Assembly: GCF_041287255.1 (NCBI RefSeq)
Contig: NZ_JBGGTX010000002.1
Coordinates: forward strand, 682,001 to 746,000
Source of the DNA: Tamlana flava
GTDB lineage: Bacteria > Bacteroidota > Bacteroidia > Flavobacteriales > Flavobacteriaceae
Length of the DNA: 64,000 nt
Direction of reading: 5' to 3'
The notes under the pieces were generated by a model. That model made no database searches and had not been told where the DNA came from. It was given only the letters and a program-made list of their open reading frames with translations. Below are positions 1 through 9,688 of the stretch, one piece after another; the stretch's first letter is position 1; every line of letters starts with the position of its first letter. The position numbers were made by a program, and so were the translations under genes.

Positions 1-351
1 GGGCTTGTAATTTTAGCCTTTCTTGTACTTCATTTTATTGATTTTTGGATTCCTGAGCTGAACGTAAAATACATGCAAGGTGATATGTCTGGATTGATAA
101 AAGGGACTGAAAGTTTTAGATATTATGAAGAATTGCACCATAAATTTTCACCGGCTTGGCGAGTTGCTGCTTATGTCTTAGCCTTTGTGCTTTTGGGGCT
201 TCATTTAGCTCACGGATTTACCTCGGCATTCCAATCAATGGGTTCTTCAGCAAGTCAGAAAAAAACATTGAAAAGTTTAGGTAAGGCTTATTCAATTATA
301 ATTCCATTAGGATTTATAATCATTGCGTTAGTTCACCATTTTAACCATTAA
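1..351 (+). CDS. sdhC: Succinate dehydrogenase cytochrome b subunit, C-terminal part
   Basis: Partial gene cut by the window start; the frame is open from base 1. The visible 116 residues contain two hydrophobic helices with the pattern HFIDFW, then a helix carrying LHLAHGF whose histidines fit heme b ligation, and a final helix before the C-terminus HHFNH. This fits the single five-helix, diheme cytochrome b of the Bacteroidota/Wolinella-type quinone reductase, which anchors SdhA and SdhB to the inner membrane and exchanges electrons with menaquinone. It lies 12 bases upstream of sdhA on the same strand, so the three genes form one operon whose promoter is outside the window. The call rests on the hydrophobic pattern and on the neighbours. 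Confidence 0.9.
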   Translation, partial: GLVILAFLVLHFIDFWIPELNVKYMQGDMSGLIKGTESFRYYEELHHKFSPAWRVAAYVLAFVLLGLHLAHGFTSAFQSMGSSASQKKTLKSLGKAYSIIIPLGFIIIALVHHFNH

Positions 352-363
352 TCTGAAATAAAA

Positions 364-2376
364 ATGGCTTTAGATTCAAAAGTACCAAAAGGTCCAATAA
401 AAGATAAATGGACAACATATAAAGATAAAATCAACCTTGTAAATCCAGCCAACAAACGTCATATCGATGTTATTGTTGTTGGGACTGGTTTGGCTGGTGG
501 TTCTGCCTCAGCAACCTTGGCAGAATTAGGTTATAATGTAAAAGCTTTTGCATACCAAGATTCACCACGCCGTGCTCACTCCATTGCAGCTCAAGGTGGA
601 ATTAATGCTGCAAAAAACTACCAAGGTGATGGCGATTCAACATATAGATTATTTTACGACACAGTAAAAGGTGGCGATTATCGTTCACGCGAGGCAAACG
701 TATATCGTTTGGCTGAGGTTTCCGCAAACATCATCGACCAATGTGTGGCGCAAGGTGTTCCCTTTGCCAGAGATTATGGAGGGCTTTTGGACAACCGCTC
801 ATTTGGGGGTGTTTTAGTATCTCGTACATTTTATGCTAAAGGACAAACGGGGCAACAATTGTTATTGGGGGCATATTCAGCGATGAATCGTCAAATAGCA
901 CGTGGTAAAATTGAAATGTTCAATCGTCATGAAATGCTGGATGTTGTTATTGTTGATGGAAAGGCTAGAGGTATCATTGCCCGTAACCTCGTTACAGGAG
1001 AAATTGAACGTCATTCTGCCCATGCAGTTGTTATTGCATCCGGCGGTTATGGAAATGTTTATTTCCTCTCAACTAACGCCATGGGAAGTAATGTAACGGC
1101 AGCCTGGAAAATCCATAAAAAAGGAGCATATTTTGCTAACCCTTGTTATACGCAAATTCACCCAACTTGTATTCCGCGTTCTGGTGATTATCAGTCTAAG
1201 TTGACTTTGATGTCTGAATCGCTTCGTAATGACGGGCGTATTTGGGTACCAAAGAAAATGGAAGATGTGCTGGCCATTAGGGAGAAAAAATTAAAACCAA
1301 CACAAATCCCTGAAGAAGATAGAGACTACTATTTAGAAAGAAGATATCCAGCTTTTGGTAACTTGGTGCCTCGCGATGTAGCATCACGTGCGGCGAAGGA
1401 GCGCTGCGATGCTGGTTACGGTGTAAATGCCACTGGTGAAGCGGTTTATTTAGATTTTGCATCAGCCATAGAACGTTATGGGAAAGAGCAGGCTAAAATT
1501 CATAACATTTCTAATCCTTCAAAAGAGAAAATAATCGAATTGGGAGAAAAAATAGTTGAAGCTAAATACGGAAACTTATTCCAGATGTATGAGAAAATTG
1601 TAGATCAAAATCCGTATAAAACCCCAATGATGATTTACCCTGCGGTACATTACACAATGGGTGGTATTTGGGTTGATTATAATTTAATGACTACAGTTCA
1701 AGGGCTGTACTGTATTGGTGAAGCTAATTTCTCAGACCATGGAGCTAACAGGCTTGGTGCTTCGGCTTTAATGCAAGGTTTGGCAGACGGATATTTTGTA
1801 TTGCCATATACTATTGGAGACTATTTATCTGGAGATATTAGAACAGGTAAAATTCCAACGGATACTAAAGAATTTGACGAAGCCGAAAAAGAGGTAAAGG
1901 ATAGAATAGATTTCTTTGTAAATAATAAGGGAACAAAGTCTGTTGATTACTTTCATAAGAAACTTGGTAAAGTCATGTGGGATAAGTGCGGTATGTCTCG
2001 AAATGAAAAAGGTTTAAAAGAAGCCATGGTTGAAATTAAAGCAATTCGGGAAGAGTTTTGGAAAGAGGTTTCGGTTCCTGGGGGCGCAGATGAAATGAAT
2101 GCAGAGCTTGAAAAAGCAGGTCGAGTTGCTGACTTCTTAGAGTTAGGAGAGTTGTTTGCCAAGGATGCACTAAATAGAAAAGAATCTTGTGGAGGACACT
2201 TTAGGGAAGAATCAGCCGAGGAGTCTGGGCCACAAAAAGGGGAGGCAAAACGTGATGACAAAAATTTTGCTTTTGTTGCAGCTTGGGAATATAAAGGTGA
2301 GCCCGCCGATGCCGTTCTGCACAAAGAAGAATTAGAATTTAAAGATATTGAACTAAAACAACGTTCATATAAATAA
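364..2376 (+). CDS. sdhA: Succinate dehydrogenase/fumarate reductase flavoprotein subunit
   Basis: A 670-residue catalytic subunit that interconverts succinate and fumarate in the TCA cycle at the cytoplasmic face of the inner membrane. The N-terminal Rossmann motif VGTGLAGGSASA binds FAD, the HSIAAQGGINA segment carries the histidine that covalently holds FAD in this family, and the HPTCIP and HYTMGG segments belong to the dicarboxylate site. The length matches Bacteroidota SdhA, which is longer than the enterobacterial protein. It is co-transcribed with sdhC upstream and sdhB 10 bases downstream. The A-rich leader aaaaATG without a Shine-Dalgarno sequence is usual for the phylum. Whether it works mainly as dehydrogenase or fumarate reductase cannot be told from sequence. 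Confidence 0.97.
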   Translation: MALDSKVPKGPIKDKWTTYKDKINLVNPANKRHIDVIVVGTGLAGGSASATLAELGYNVKAFAYQDSPRRAHSIAAQGGINAAKNYQGDGDSTYRLFYDTVKGGDYRSREANVYRLAEVSANIIDQCVAQGVPFARDYGGLLDNRSFGGVLVSRTFYAKGQTGQQLLLGAYSAMNRQIARGKIEMFNRHEMLDVVIVDGKARGIIARNLVTGEIERHSAHAVVIASGGYGNVYFLSTNAMGSNVTAAWKIHKKGAYFANPCYTQIHPTCIPRSGDYQSKLTLMSESLRNDGRIWVPKKMEDVLAIREKKLKPTQIPEEDRDYYLERRYPAFGNLVPRDVASRAAKERCDAGYGVNATGEAVYLDFASAIERYGKEQAKIHNISNPSKEKIIELGEKIVEAKYGNLFQMYEKIVDQNPYKTPMMIYPAVHYTMGGIWVDYNLMTTVQGLYCIGEANFSDHGANRLGASALMQGLADGYFVLPYTIGDYLSGDIRTGKIPTDTKEFDEAEKEVKDRIDFFVNNKGTKSVDYFHKKLGKVMWDKCGMSRNEKGLKEAMVEIKAIREEFWKEVSVPGGADEMNAELEKAGRVADFLELGELFAKDALNRKESCGGHFREESAEESGPQKGEAKRDDKNFAFVAAWEYKGEPADAVLHKEELEFKDIELKQRSYK

Positions 2377-2386
2377 GATTGACATT

Positions 2387-3130
2387 ATGAATTTAACACT
2401 TAAAATTTGGAGACAGAAAGACTCAAATGCAAAGGGACAAATGGTCGATTATAAAGTCACGGATATTTCAGAGCATATGTCTTTTTTAGAAATGATGGAT
2501 GTTTTGAACGAACAACTAATTGGACAAGGTGAAGAGCCCGTGGCGTTTGATCATGACTGTCGTGAAGGTATTTGTGGTATGTGTTCCATGTATATAAATG
2601 GTGAAGCCCATGGTCCAGACAGAGGTGTTACAACTTGCCAGTTGCATATGCGCATGTTTAAGGATGGAGATACAATTACCATTGAACCGTTTCGAGCAAG
2701 GGCATTTCCTGTAATTAAGGACTTGGTTGTGGATAGATCTGCTTTTGAGCGTATTCAACAGGCAGGGGGTTACATTTCGGTAAATACATCGGGTAACACT
2801 CAAGATGCCAATTCTATTCCAATTTCAAAGCATGCAGCAGATGAGGCTATGGATGCAGCAACCTGTATTGGTTGTGGTGCATGCGTTGCAACGTGTAAAA
2901 ACTCAAGCGCTATGCTTTTTGTTGGAGCAAAAGTTTCGCAGTATGCGTTGTTGCCACAGGGGCAAGTTGAAGCTGCCGACCGTGTTAAGAACATGGTAGC
3001 TCAAATGGATTTGGAAGGATTTGGTAACTGTACCAATACTGGAGCTTGTGAGATTGAATGCCCTAAAGGGATTTCTTTGGAAAATATTGCTCGAATGAAT
3101 AGAGAATTGATGAAAGCGGCAATTTCTTAA
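2387..3130 (+). CDS. sdhB: Succinate dehydrogenase/fumarate reductase iron-sulfur subunit
   Basis: A 247-residue electron-transfer subunit linking the flavin of SdhA to the heme/quinone subunit. Three cluster motifs are readable in order: the plant-ferredoxin-like 2Fe-2S set CREGICGMC with a later C near residue 85, the 4Fe-4S set CIGCGACVATC around residues 160-170, and the 3Fe-4S set CTNTGACEIECPKG near residues 214-227. The gene closes the sdhCAB operon; a strong hairpin terminator begins 30 bases after the stop codon. The order C-A-B and the single membrane subunit are those of the class B enzymes of Bacteroidota. Confidence 0.97.
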   Translation: MNLTLKIWRQKDSNAKGQMVDYKVTDISEHMSFLEMMDVLNEQLIGQGEEPVAFDHDCREGICGMCSMYINGEAHGPDRGVTTCQLHMRMFKDGDTITIEPFRARAFPVIKDLVVDRSAFERIQQAGGYISVNTSGNTQDANSIPISKHAADEAMDAATCIGCGACVATCKNSSAMLFVGAKVSQYALLPQGQVEAADRVKNMVAQMDLEGFGNCTNTGACEIECPKGISLENIARMNRELMKAAIS

Positions 3131-3160
3131 TACTTGGGTATTTCATCGAAAAAAACACGA

Positions 3161-3187
3161 ACCCAAGCATTTGCTTGGGTTTTTTTA
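3161..3187 (+). terminator. Rho-independent terminator of the sdh operon
   Basis: Stem ACCCAAGCA paired with TGCTTGGGT, a very short loop, followed by a run of T. It lies 30 bases after the sdhB stop codon and just ahead of the promoter-like box of the next gene. Confidence 0.9.
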
Positions 3188-3195
3188 TAGCTTTG
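3188..3195 (+). promoter_or_regulatory. TAnnTTTG -7 box of the M28 peptidase gene
   Basis: TAGCTTTG matches the Bacteroidota sigma-A -7 consensus TAnnTTTG. It sits 20 bases before the start codon and directly after the sdh terminator, so the peptidase gene has its own transcript. Confidence 0.6.
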
Positions 3196-3214
3196 GATTC
3201 TATTAAAAAAACGG

Positions 3215-4144
3215 ATGAGCAGAACTATATATCTTCTAATAATTTACTTTTTTTTGTCAAGTGCTAATGCTCATACCCAAACAATTGAGTCAATTAATGT
3301 AAAAAAAGATTCACTATTCAGTAAAGTACAACTTTTAAAACACATTCAAGCGCTGTCGTCTGATGCTTTTAAAGGTAGACGAACAGGAAGCAATGGGGCG
3401 ATTAAGGCAAGAAGCTATATTGTCAATCAATTTTATGCTTTAGGTGTTTCGCCATTTTACAATGAGTATGAGCGGTCTTTTTCATTTACTAATGAGAATA
3501 AGCGGTATTCCGGTGCCAATATATTGGGTGTTATTCAAGGAACTGAGTTTCCTGAAAGCTACATCGTCATCACTGCGCATTATGATCATGAAGGCGTAAA
3601 AAAAGGAATGATTTATAATGGAGCAGATGACAACGCTTCAGGAGTGAGTGCACTATTTAGTTTTGCTGAGTATTTTAAATCGTATCCTCCAAAACATTCA
3701 ATAATACTTGCAGCTTTTGATGCCGAAGAATTGGGGCTGAATGGTTCAAAGTATTTTTTGAATAATCTCAAAATCAAATTAAATCAAATCAAAGTAAATT
3801 TGAACATGGATATGATTAGTAGGAGCGATGAAAACGAACTTTTTGCTGTGGGAACGAAACATCATCAATTTCTTAAAAAGATAATTTTAAATACGAAAGG
3901 TTCAGGTAAGATTAAACTGAAAATAGGGCATGAAGATGGTGATTGGAAGAATAATTGGACTTATTCTTCAGATCATGCCAATTTTTACAAAAAGCACATT
4001 CCCTTTCTGTATTTCGGGGTGCCAGATCACAAAGATTACCACGAACCTACCGATGATTTTGAAAACATCCATCCGGACTTTTATGTTGATGCTGTAAAAA
4101 CTATAATTTCAGTTTTTGAAAAGCTTGATGTCATGGTTTTATAA
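3215..4144 (+). CDS. Secreted M28-family zinc peptidase
   Basis: A 309-residue protein with an N-terminal signal peptide (about residues 1-19) and one peptidase M28 domain. The dinuclear zinc ligands typical of the family are visible in order: H and D in TAHYDHEG, D in GADDNASG, the catalytic and metal-binding E pair in DAEELG, D in NMDM, and a late H in DYHEPTDD. M28 enzymes of this type are aminopeptidases acting on small peptides in the periplasm or outside the cell; the exact substrate cannot be read. There is no C-terminal T9SS tail. It stands alone between the sdh operon and the convergent metal-efflux cluster. Confidence 0.9.
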   Translation: MSRTIYLLIIYFFLSSANAHTQTIESINVKKDSLFSKVQLLKHIQALSSDAFKGRRTGSNGAIKARSYIVNQFYALGVSPFYNEYERSFSFTNENKRYSGANILGVIQGTEFPESYIVITAHYDHEGVKKGMIYNGADDNASGVSALFSFAEYFKSYPPKHSIILAAFDAEELGLNGSKYFLNNLKIKLNQIKVNLNMDMISRSDENELFAVGTKHHQFLKKIILNTKGSGKIKLKIGHEDGDWKNNWTYSSDHANFYKKHIPFLYFGVPDHKDYHEPTDDFENIHPDFYVDAVKTIISVFEKLDVMVL

Positions 4145-4161
4145 AGTTTATGTCCTTAAGA

Positions 4162-5295
4162 CTATTCATTATCGCCGTCTAACATAAATGCTCCGTCTAT
4201 AAGAATTTCTTTGTTTTCTAAATCTTTTGCATTTAAAACAACTGCATGCGTTTCAGCTTTTTCCCCAAGCTCCAATTTTATTTTTTCAAAATAGTAATTG
4301 TTCGCTTTCTGTTCCTTGAAAGCTAGTACAAAATTACCTTCTTCACCCCGAAGAATAGCATTTTTTGGCAATGCATGAGCAGTAAAGGTTTCTGTTAAAA
4401 TATTTGCCTCTACAAACATGCCTACTATAAAATTGGCATCAGATTCGTTTAAAATATGCCCATGAACTTTTACGGTTCTAGTAGTTTCGTCAATTGTAGT
4501 GCCAACCAAATGTACTTCTGCTTCAAATGTTTTATCGGATGCTTCTGGAATTTTAAACAAGATTTTTTGGTCTTTTTTAATATGTAAAATATCTTTCTCA
4601 AAAACCGAAAGTTCTAAATGAATATGGTCGGTATCAACAATTTCCATAATCACATCGGCAGGTGAAACGGGCATGCCGTTGTTTATGTTTACCTTGGTAA
4701 TAAAACCCTCAATAGGCGAATACAAATTTATGGTTGAAGTTAAATTTCCTTGCTCAACCGATGTGGGGTTAATGTTTAACATGGTCATTTTTTTTCGCAA
4801 GCCATTGTAATGTGCCAAACTACTTTTATAAGTGCTCTCTGATTTTAAAAAATTTTTTTTCGATGTAATGTTTTCATCAAAAAGGGTTTTTTGCCTGTTA
4901 AATTCTGATTTCAAATAATTAAGCTGTTCGGCAACTTCTAAGTATTGTTGTTGCAACTCAATAAATTCAGGGTTTTCTAGCGATACCAAAATTTGACCTT
5001 TTTTGACTTTGTCGCCTACTAAAAGAGGTGTTTTAGTAATATAACCGCCCATAAACGTGCTAATTACGGCTTTGTTTTTTGGTGGTACATCAATAGTTCC
5101 TGTGGTTTTGATGCTCGTATTAAAGGTATGCTGTTCTAACTTGCCCAATTGCATTTTTTCGCTATCAAATTGCGATTGCGATACTACAATTTCGTTAGAA
5201 TTAATAGCTTTAGCGGAAGAGGTTTCATTACTTTTTTCTGATTTTCCGCAAGCGGTTAAAGCAAGCGAGAATAAAAGGATATATATGCGTTTCAT
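4162..5295 (-). CDS. RND efflux periplasmic adaptor subunit (CzcB/CusB-like lipoprotein)
   Basis: A 377-residue membrane-fusion protein with a lipoprotein signal (cysteine in LTACGKSE near residue 16). Its order is that of HlyD/CzcB adaptors: a barrel-sandwich half (GGYITKTPLLVGDKVKKG), a coiled-coil hairpin at about residues 110-180 (QQQYLEVAEQLNYLKSEF), the second lipoyl half (YSPIEGFITKVNINNG), then beta-barrel and membrane-proximal domains. It bridges the inner-membrane pump and outer-membrane channel. It is the last gene of the cluster and begins 2 bases after the pump gene ends. No His-rich metal-binding N-terminus like that of CzcB is seen. The metal cannot be told from this protein. 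Confidence 0.9.
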   Translation of the reverse strand: MKRIYILLFSLALTACGKSEKSNETSSAKAINSNEIVVSQSQFDSEKMQLGKLEQHTFNTSIKTTGTIDVPPKNKAVISTFMGGYITKTPLLVGDKVKKGQILVSLENPEFIELQQQYLEVAEQLNYLKSEFNRQKTLFDENITSKKNFLKSESTYKSSLAHYNGLRKKMTMLNINPTSVEQGNLTSTINLYSPIEGFITKVNINNGMPVSPADVIMEIVDTDHIHLELSVFEKDILHIKKDQKILFKIPEASDKTFEAEVHLVGTTIDETTRTVKVHGHILNESDANFIVGMFVEANILTETFTAHALPKNAILRGEEGNFVLAFKEQKANNYYFEKIKLELGEKAETHAVVLNAKDLENKEILIDGAFMLDGDNE

Positions 5296-5297
5296 TG

Positions 5298-8200
5298 TTA
5301 TAAAATTAAATGGTTTATGGCGATTATAGTTTGGTTATATGCGTTAAGATTTTCAAAATAAGTCAACTTAGTTTCGGTTGCCGTCTCCATGCTTTGTATG
5401 TACTGAAAGAAATCGATTTCACCTTCCTTAAAGCTGCGTTCGGCAGTTTTTATAATTTCTTCTGAAAGCGTTTTTCCTTGAGTTTCGTAATAATTAATGG
5501 CTTCTTCGTACTGTTGAAGTTTTGCCATTAACGATTGATATTCGGCATTTAACTTGATTTTATAATCTTGTTTTTCGGCTTCCGAAGCTTCTTGAGCCAA
5601 TTTAGTAGCCTTAATTTTTGAAGCATTTCCGCTGAAGAATAACGGAATTTTTAAACCAAATTGATAGCCTTTAATATTAGTGTTTAAAGTGCTGTTTGTT
5701 CCTTGAAAATATTCAGCACTTAAATCGGGCAAGAGGTTTTGTTTTTCTTTTTGATTTAGAGCTTTGTAATACAAGCTGGAGTTATCATAAACCGAAAGGC
5801 CAACGTTGTTTTCAACCGAAATGGTTTTTAAAGGTAATTTTTTAAGGGTTTTATCTGCCACTGAAAAGGAATCCGTTTGCACTAATTTTTTCAATTGTTC
5901 CCTTGCTAAAACAACATCTTGCTGCGCTTGTTTAAAAAGCATCTCGAGCTGTTTTTTTTTTGATTTGGCACTTATCATTTCCAGATAATTCGTTTCTCCC
6001 AATTCAAATCGGCGTTGAGATGCCTTCTCAAATTGTCGATATAAACTATCTAAAACCATATAGGTTTTTGCCTTACTTTTTGCATAAACCAAATTTGTAT
6101 AGGCTGAACTAACATCTCGTTTCAAGGCTTCTAAAGCTACATTATGATGGGTTTGTTGAAGGTTGAATTTGGCTTTGTTCACTTTTTTATCAGCGAAATA
6201 AACCGTTGGGAATTTAAAATCCTGAGACACTCCAAAAACCTTTAAAGGTTCGTTGTTAATAGCAAGATTATTTTCGTCATAGCTATAATAAACCGATGTT
6301 TTATCGAAGCTAAAAGCACTGCCAATTAAGGCTTTAGATTCGTCTGTTTTTAAAGATGAAGATTTTAAACCCGCATTATTTTCAATCGCTAAGTTTATTG
6401 CATCGTCAACGGTAAGCAGTTCATCTTGAGCTTGCATTTGTAACGATAACAAAATGATAATTACTGATGCCGTTATTTTTTTGTTCATTTTTAATTCTGT
6501 TTTTTCTTCAAACCAAGCGTATAAAACAGGTAAAACAATGAGTGTTAAAATGGTGGCTGTAACCAATCCGCCGATAACTACCGTTGCTAATGGACGTTGC
6601 ACTTCGGCACCTGCATTGGTAGAAATAGCCATAGGAAGAAAACCTAAAGCCGCAGCGGCAGCTGTTAATAAAACGGGGCGTAAACGTTCAGCAGTTCCAC
6701 GCTTTATGCGTTCTTCAATATTTGTTATTCCTGCTTCTTTTAGCTCTTTAAAATGCTCAATTAACACAATCCCATTTAGTACCGCGATACCAAATAGGGC
6801 GATAAAGCCAACACCAGCAGAAATGCTAAACGGCATTCCTCTAAGACATAGCAATAATACGCCACCCACTGCTGAAAGTGGAATAGCAGAATATACCATA
6901 GCAGCTTCTTTTATGGAGCCAAATGCAAAGTGCAATAAAATGAATATAAGTACCAAGGCAATCGGTACGGCTATCATTAATCGAGCTTTGGCACTTTGTA
7001 GGTTTTCAAATTGCCCACCATATGTAATGCTATAACCAACAGGTAGTTTTACTTGGCTGTCAATGATATTTCTAACATCATCTACAACCGATTGTAAGTC
7101 TCTATTTCTAACATTAATACCCACAACAATTCGTCTTTTGGTATCGTCCCTCGAAATTTTTGCAGGACCTGTGGTATATTTGATTTCGGCCAATTCACTC
7201 AATGGAATTTTTGTGCCGCTGGGTGTATCAATATATAAATTTTGTAAGTTTTCAATGTTTGTTCTATTGTTTTTATCCAAACGCACCACCATATCAAAAC
7301 GTTTTTCACCTTCAAATACATTGCCAACAGTTTCACCTGCAAATCCCATAGAAATAATTTGGTTGATATCTGAAATGTTTAAACCATAGCGTGCAATTTT
7401 ACTTCTGTTGTAGGTTACACTCATTTGTGGTAAGCCTTCAACTTTTTCAATAACAATATCGGAGGCTCCTTCCACATTCTGGATGAGTGATTTAATTTCA
7501 TCTGCTTTATTTGCCAAAACCGATAAATCTTCACCAAAAATTTTAATGGCAACATCGGCTCGAACACCTGTAATAAGCTCGTTAAAACGCATTTCAATGG
7601 GTTGGGTAAACTCCACTTCCATACCTGGAATAGCGGTAAGTGCTTCCTTAAACTTATCGGCCAATTCATCTTTACTTTCTGCCGATACCCATTCATCTTT
7701 TGGTTTTAGCTTGATAATCACATCACTCTCTTCCATACTCATGGGGTCTGTGGGTACTTCGGCTGCGCCAATTCTACTCACCACTTGGTCAACTTCAGGA
7801 AAATTTTCTAGAAGTGTTTTTTCAATTTTTGTAGTGATTTCAATGGTTTTTCCTAATGACGTTCCTGTTTTTAAAACCGGTTGAATCACGAAGTCGCCTT
7901 CATCTAAAGTAGGCACAAACTCACCACCCATACTTATGAAAATCCAGATGCTTGTAGCCAACAAAGTACCAGCGAGCGAAACCACAATTTTTTTGTGTTC
8001 CAAGGCCCAATGAATTGATGGTTTATATAGTTTGTTTAAAAACTTCATGAGGCTAACCGATATGTTTTTATCGGTTTGTTTACTAGGTTTTAAAAACATG
8101 GATGAGATAACAGGGACGTATGTCAAACAGAAAATCATGGCACCAATGAGCGCAAAGCTGAAGGTAAGCGCCATGGGTTTAAACATCTTGCCCTCAACAC

Positions 8201-9611
8201 TACTTAAGGATAATATTGGGATGAATACAATAAGAATAATGAGCTGTCCAAATATGGCCGAATTCATCATTTTGGAAGCACTTTTTTGGGTTATGACATC
8301 AACGGTTTCTTGTCGTTCAGACTTTGAAAGTGCGCCTATTTTTTCACTTTGCGACGTTATTCGAAAGGCAATAAACTCTACAATGATAACGGCACCGTCT
8401 ATGATAATCCCGAAATCAATAGCGCCCAAACTCATCAAATTGGCATCAATACCAAAAATGTTCATTAATGAAATGGCAAACAACAAACTCAACGGAATAA
8501 CCGAAGCTACAACAAGTCCAGACCTTAAATTTCCTAGGAGTAAAACGACTACAAAAATCACGATGAGCGAACCCAAAATTAAATTTTCGGCAACAGTAAA
8601 TGTTGTTTTGCCAATCAGTTCACTACGTTCTAAAAACCCGTTAATATAAACACCTTCGGGTAATGAGTTTTGTATGGAAGCTACGCGTTCCTTTACGGCG
8701 CCTATAACTTGTTTTGAGTTACCGTCCTTTAGCATCATCACCTGACCAAGTACTTTTTCGCCTTCACCATTTCCAGTTATGGCACCAAAACGTGTGGCAC
8801 TTCCAAAACCAACATTGGCTACGTCTTTTATGTAAATAGGAATGCCTTCATTTTTTATGACAATATTTTCGATGTCGCTAAGCGAGCTTACTAAACCTTC
8901 GCCGCGAATAAAAAAGGCTTTGTTGGTTTTCTCGATGTAACCGCCACCAGCAACACTATTGTTTTTTTCCAAAGCGTCAAAAATATCCATGTAACTGATG
9001 TTCATGGCCTTCAATTTTTGTGGATTGATGGAAACCTCATATTGTTTTAAATAACCGCCCCAAGTATTAACTTCCACAACCCCAGGAATCCCCGAAAGCT
9101 GACGTTTTACAATCCAATCTTGAATGGTACGTAATTCGGTGGCTGAATAACGGTTATTAAATTCAGGTTTTACATCTAAAATGTATTGGTAAATTTCTCC
9201 CAAACCTGTTGTTATGGGGCCCATTTCTGGAGAACCAAAACCCTCGGGTATTTTTTCAGTGGCCGATTTTATTTTTTCAGCAATGATTTGCCTCGGAAGA
9301 TAAGTTCCCAATCTGTCCTCAAAAACAATGGTTACCACTGAAAGACCAAATTTTGAAACCGAACGTATTTCTTCAACACCCGGTAAATTGGCCATTTCCA
9401 ACTCAACAGGATAGGTAATAAACTGCTCCACATCTTGGGTGGACAAATTTCTGGAAGTTGTAATGACCTGCACCTGATTATTGGTAATATCGGGTACGGC
9501 ACCAATGGGAATTTGGGTCAGGGAAAAAATCCCGAAGCCAATAACCGTGGCTATAAAAAGTAATATAACTAGCTTATTTTTTAAGCTGAATTTTATAAGA
9601 TATTCTAACAT
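5298..9611 (-). CDS. czcA: CzcA/CusA-family heavy-metal RND pump fused to a TolC-family outer-membrane channel
   Basis: A 1437-residue fusion. Residues 1 to about 1035 are an RND pump of the heavy-metal family with twelve expected membrane helices and two periplasmic loops. Helix 4 reads DFGIIIDGAVIIVE with acidic residues D399, D405 and E412, the proton-relay pattern of CzcA-type divalent-cation pumps, whereas CusA-type copper/silver pumps have AIGAMVDAA here. Residue 1042 is a methionine followed by a signal-peptide-like stretch (KKITASVIIILLSLQMQAQ), then about 375 residues of TolC/CzcC type with two repeats of long helices. A single frame runs through the junction. The gene sits between the adaptor gene and a His-rich gene on the same strand. 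Such fusions are known in Bacteroidota; release of the TolC part by signal peptidase is my inference. Confidence 0.93.
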   Translation of the reverse strand: MLEYLIKFSLKNKLVILLFIATVIGFGIFSLTQIPIGAVPDITNNQVQVITTSRNLSTQDVEQFITYPVELEMANLPGVEEIRSVSKFGLSVVTIVFEDRLGTYLPRQIIAEKIKSATEKIPEGFGSPEMGPITTGLGEIYQYILDVKPEFNNRYSATELRTIQDWIVKRQLSGIPGVVEVNTWGGYLKQYEVSINPQKLKAMNISYMDIFDALEKNNSVAGGGYIEKTNKAFFIRGEGLVSSLSDIENIVIKNEGIPIYIKDVANVGFGSATRFGAITGNGEGEKVLGQVMMLKDGNSKQVIGAVKERVASIQNSLPEGVYINGFLERSELIGKTTFTVAENLILGSLIVIFVVVLLLGNLRSGLVVASVIPLSLLFAISLMNIFGIDANLMSLGAIDFGIIIDGAVIIVEFIAFRITSQSEKIGALSKSERQETVDVITQKSASKMMNSAIFGQLIILIVFIPILSLSSVEGKMFKPMALTFSFALIGAMIFCLTYVPVISSMFLKPSKQTDKNISVSLMKFLNKLYKPSIHWALEHKKIVVSLAGTLLATSIWIFISMGGEFVPTLDEGDFVIQPVLKTGTSLGKTIEITTKIEKTLLENFPEVDQVVSRIGAAEVPTDPMSMEESDVIIKLKPKDEWVSAESKDELADKFKEALTAIPGMEVEFTQPIEMRFNELITGVRADVAIKIFGEDLSVLANKADEIKSLIQNVEGASDIVIEKVEGLPQMSVTYNRSKIARYGLNISDINQIISMGFAGETVGNVFEGEKRFDMVVRLDKNNRTNIENLQNLYIDTPSGTKIPLSELAEIKYTTGPAKISRDDTKRRIVVGINVRNRDLQSVVDDVRNIIDSQVKLPVGYSITYGGQFENLQSAKARLMIAVPIALVLIFILLHFAFGSIKEAAMVYSAIPLSAVGGVLLLCLRGMPFSISAGVGFIALFGIAVLNGIVLIEHFKELKEAGITNIEERIKRGTAERLRPVLLTAAAAALGFLPMAISTNAGAEVQRPLATVVIGGLVTATILTLIVLPVLYAWFEEKTELKMNKKITASVIIILLSLQMQAQDELLTVDDAINLAIENNAGLKSSSLKTDESKALIGSAFSFDKTSVYYSYDENNLAINNEPLKVFGVSQDFKFPTVYFADKKVNKAKFNLQQTHHNVALEALKRDVSSAYTNLVYAKSKAKTYMVLDSLYRQFEKASQRRFELGETNYLEMISAKSKKKQLEMLFKQAQQDVVLAREQLKKLVQTDSFSVADKTLKKLPLKTISVENNVGLSVYDNSSLYYKALNQKEKQNLLPDLSAEYFQGTNSTLNTNIKGYQFGLKIPLFFSGNASKIKATKLAQEASEAEKQDYKIKLNAEYQSLMAKLQQYEEAINYYETQGKTLSEEIIKTAERSFKEGEIDFFQYIQSMETATETKLTYFENLNAYNQTIIAINHLIL

Positions 9612-9688
9612 AATTCATTTTGACGAATGATTAATAAAAGCTATTCAAGGGATTGTTTTTGAATAGTTTAAAATTATTCTGAAATAAA

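Noticed and set aside
6454..8649. Long plus-strand open frames opposite the RND pump gene (6454-7035 and 8032-8649)
   Set aside because: They lie completely antisense to a well-conserved coding region, have odd amino-acid composition and no motif; they are mirror frames of the real gene.
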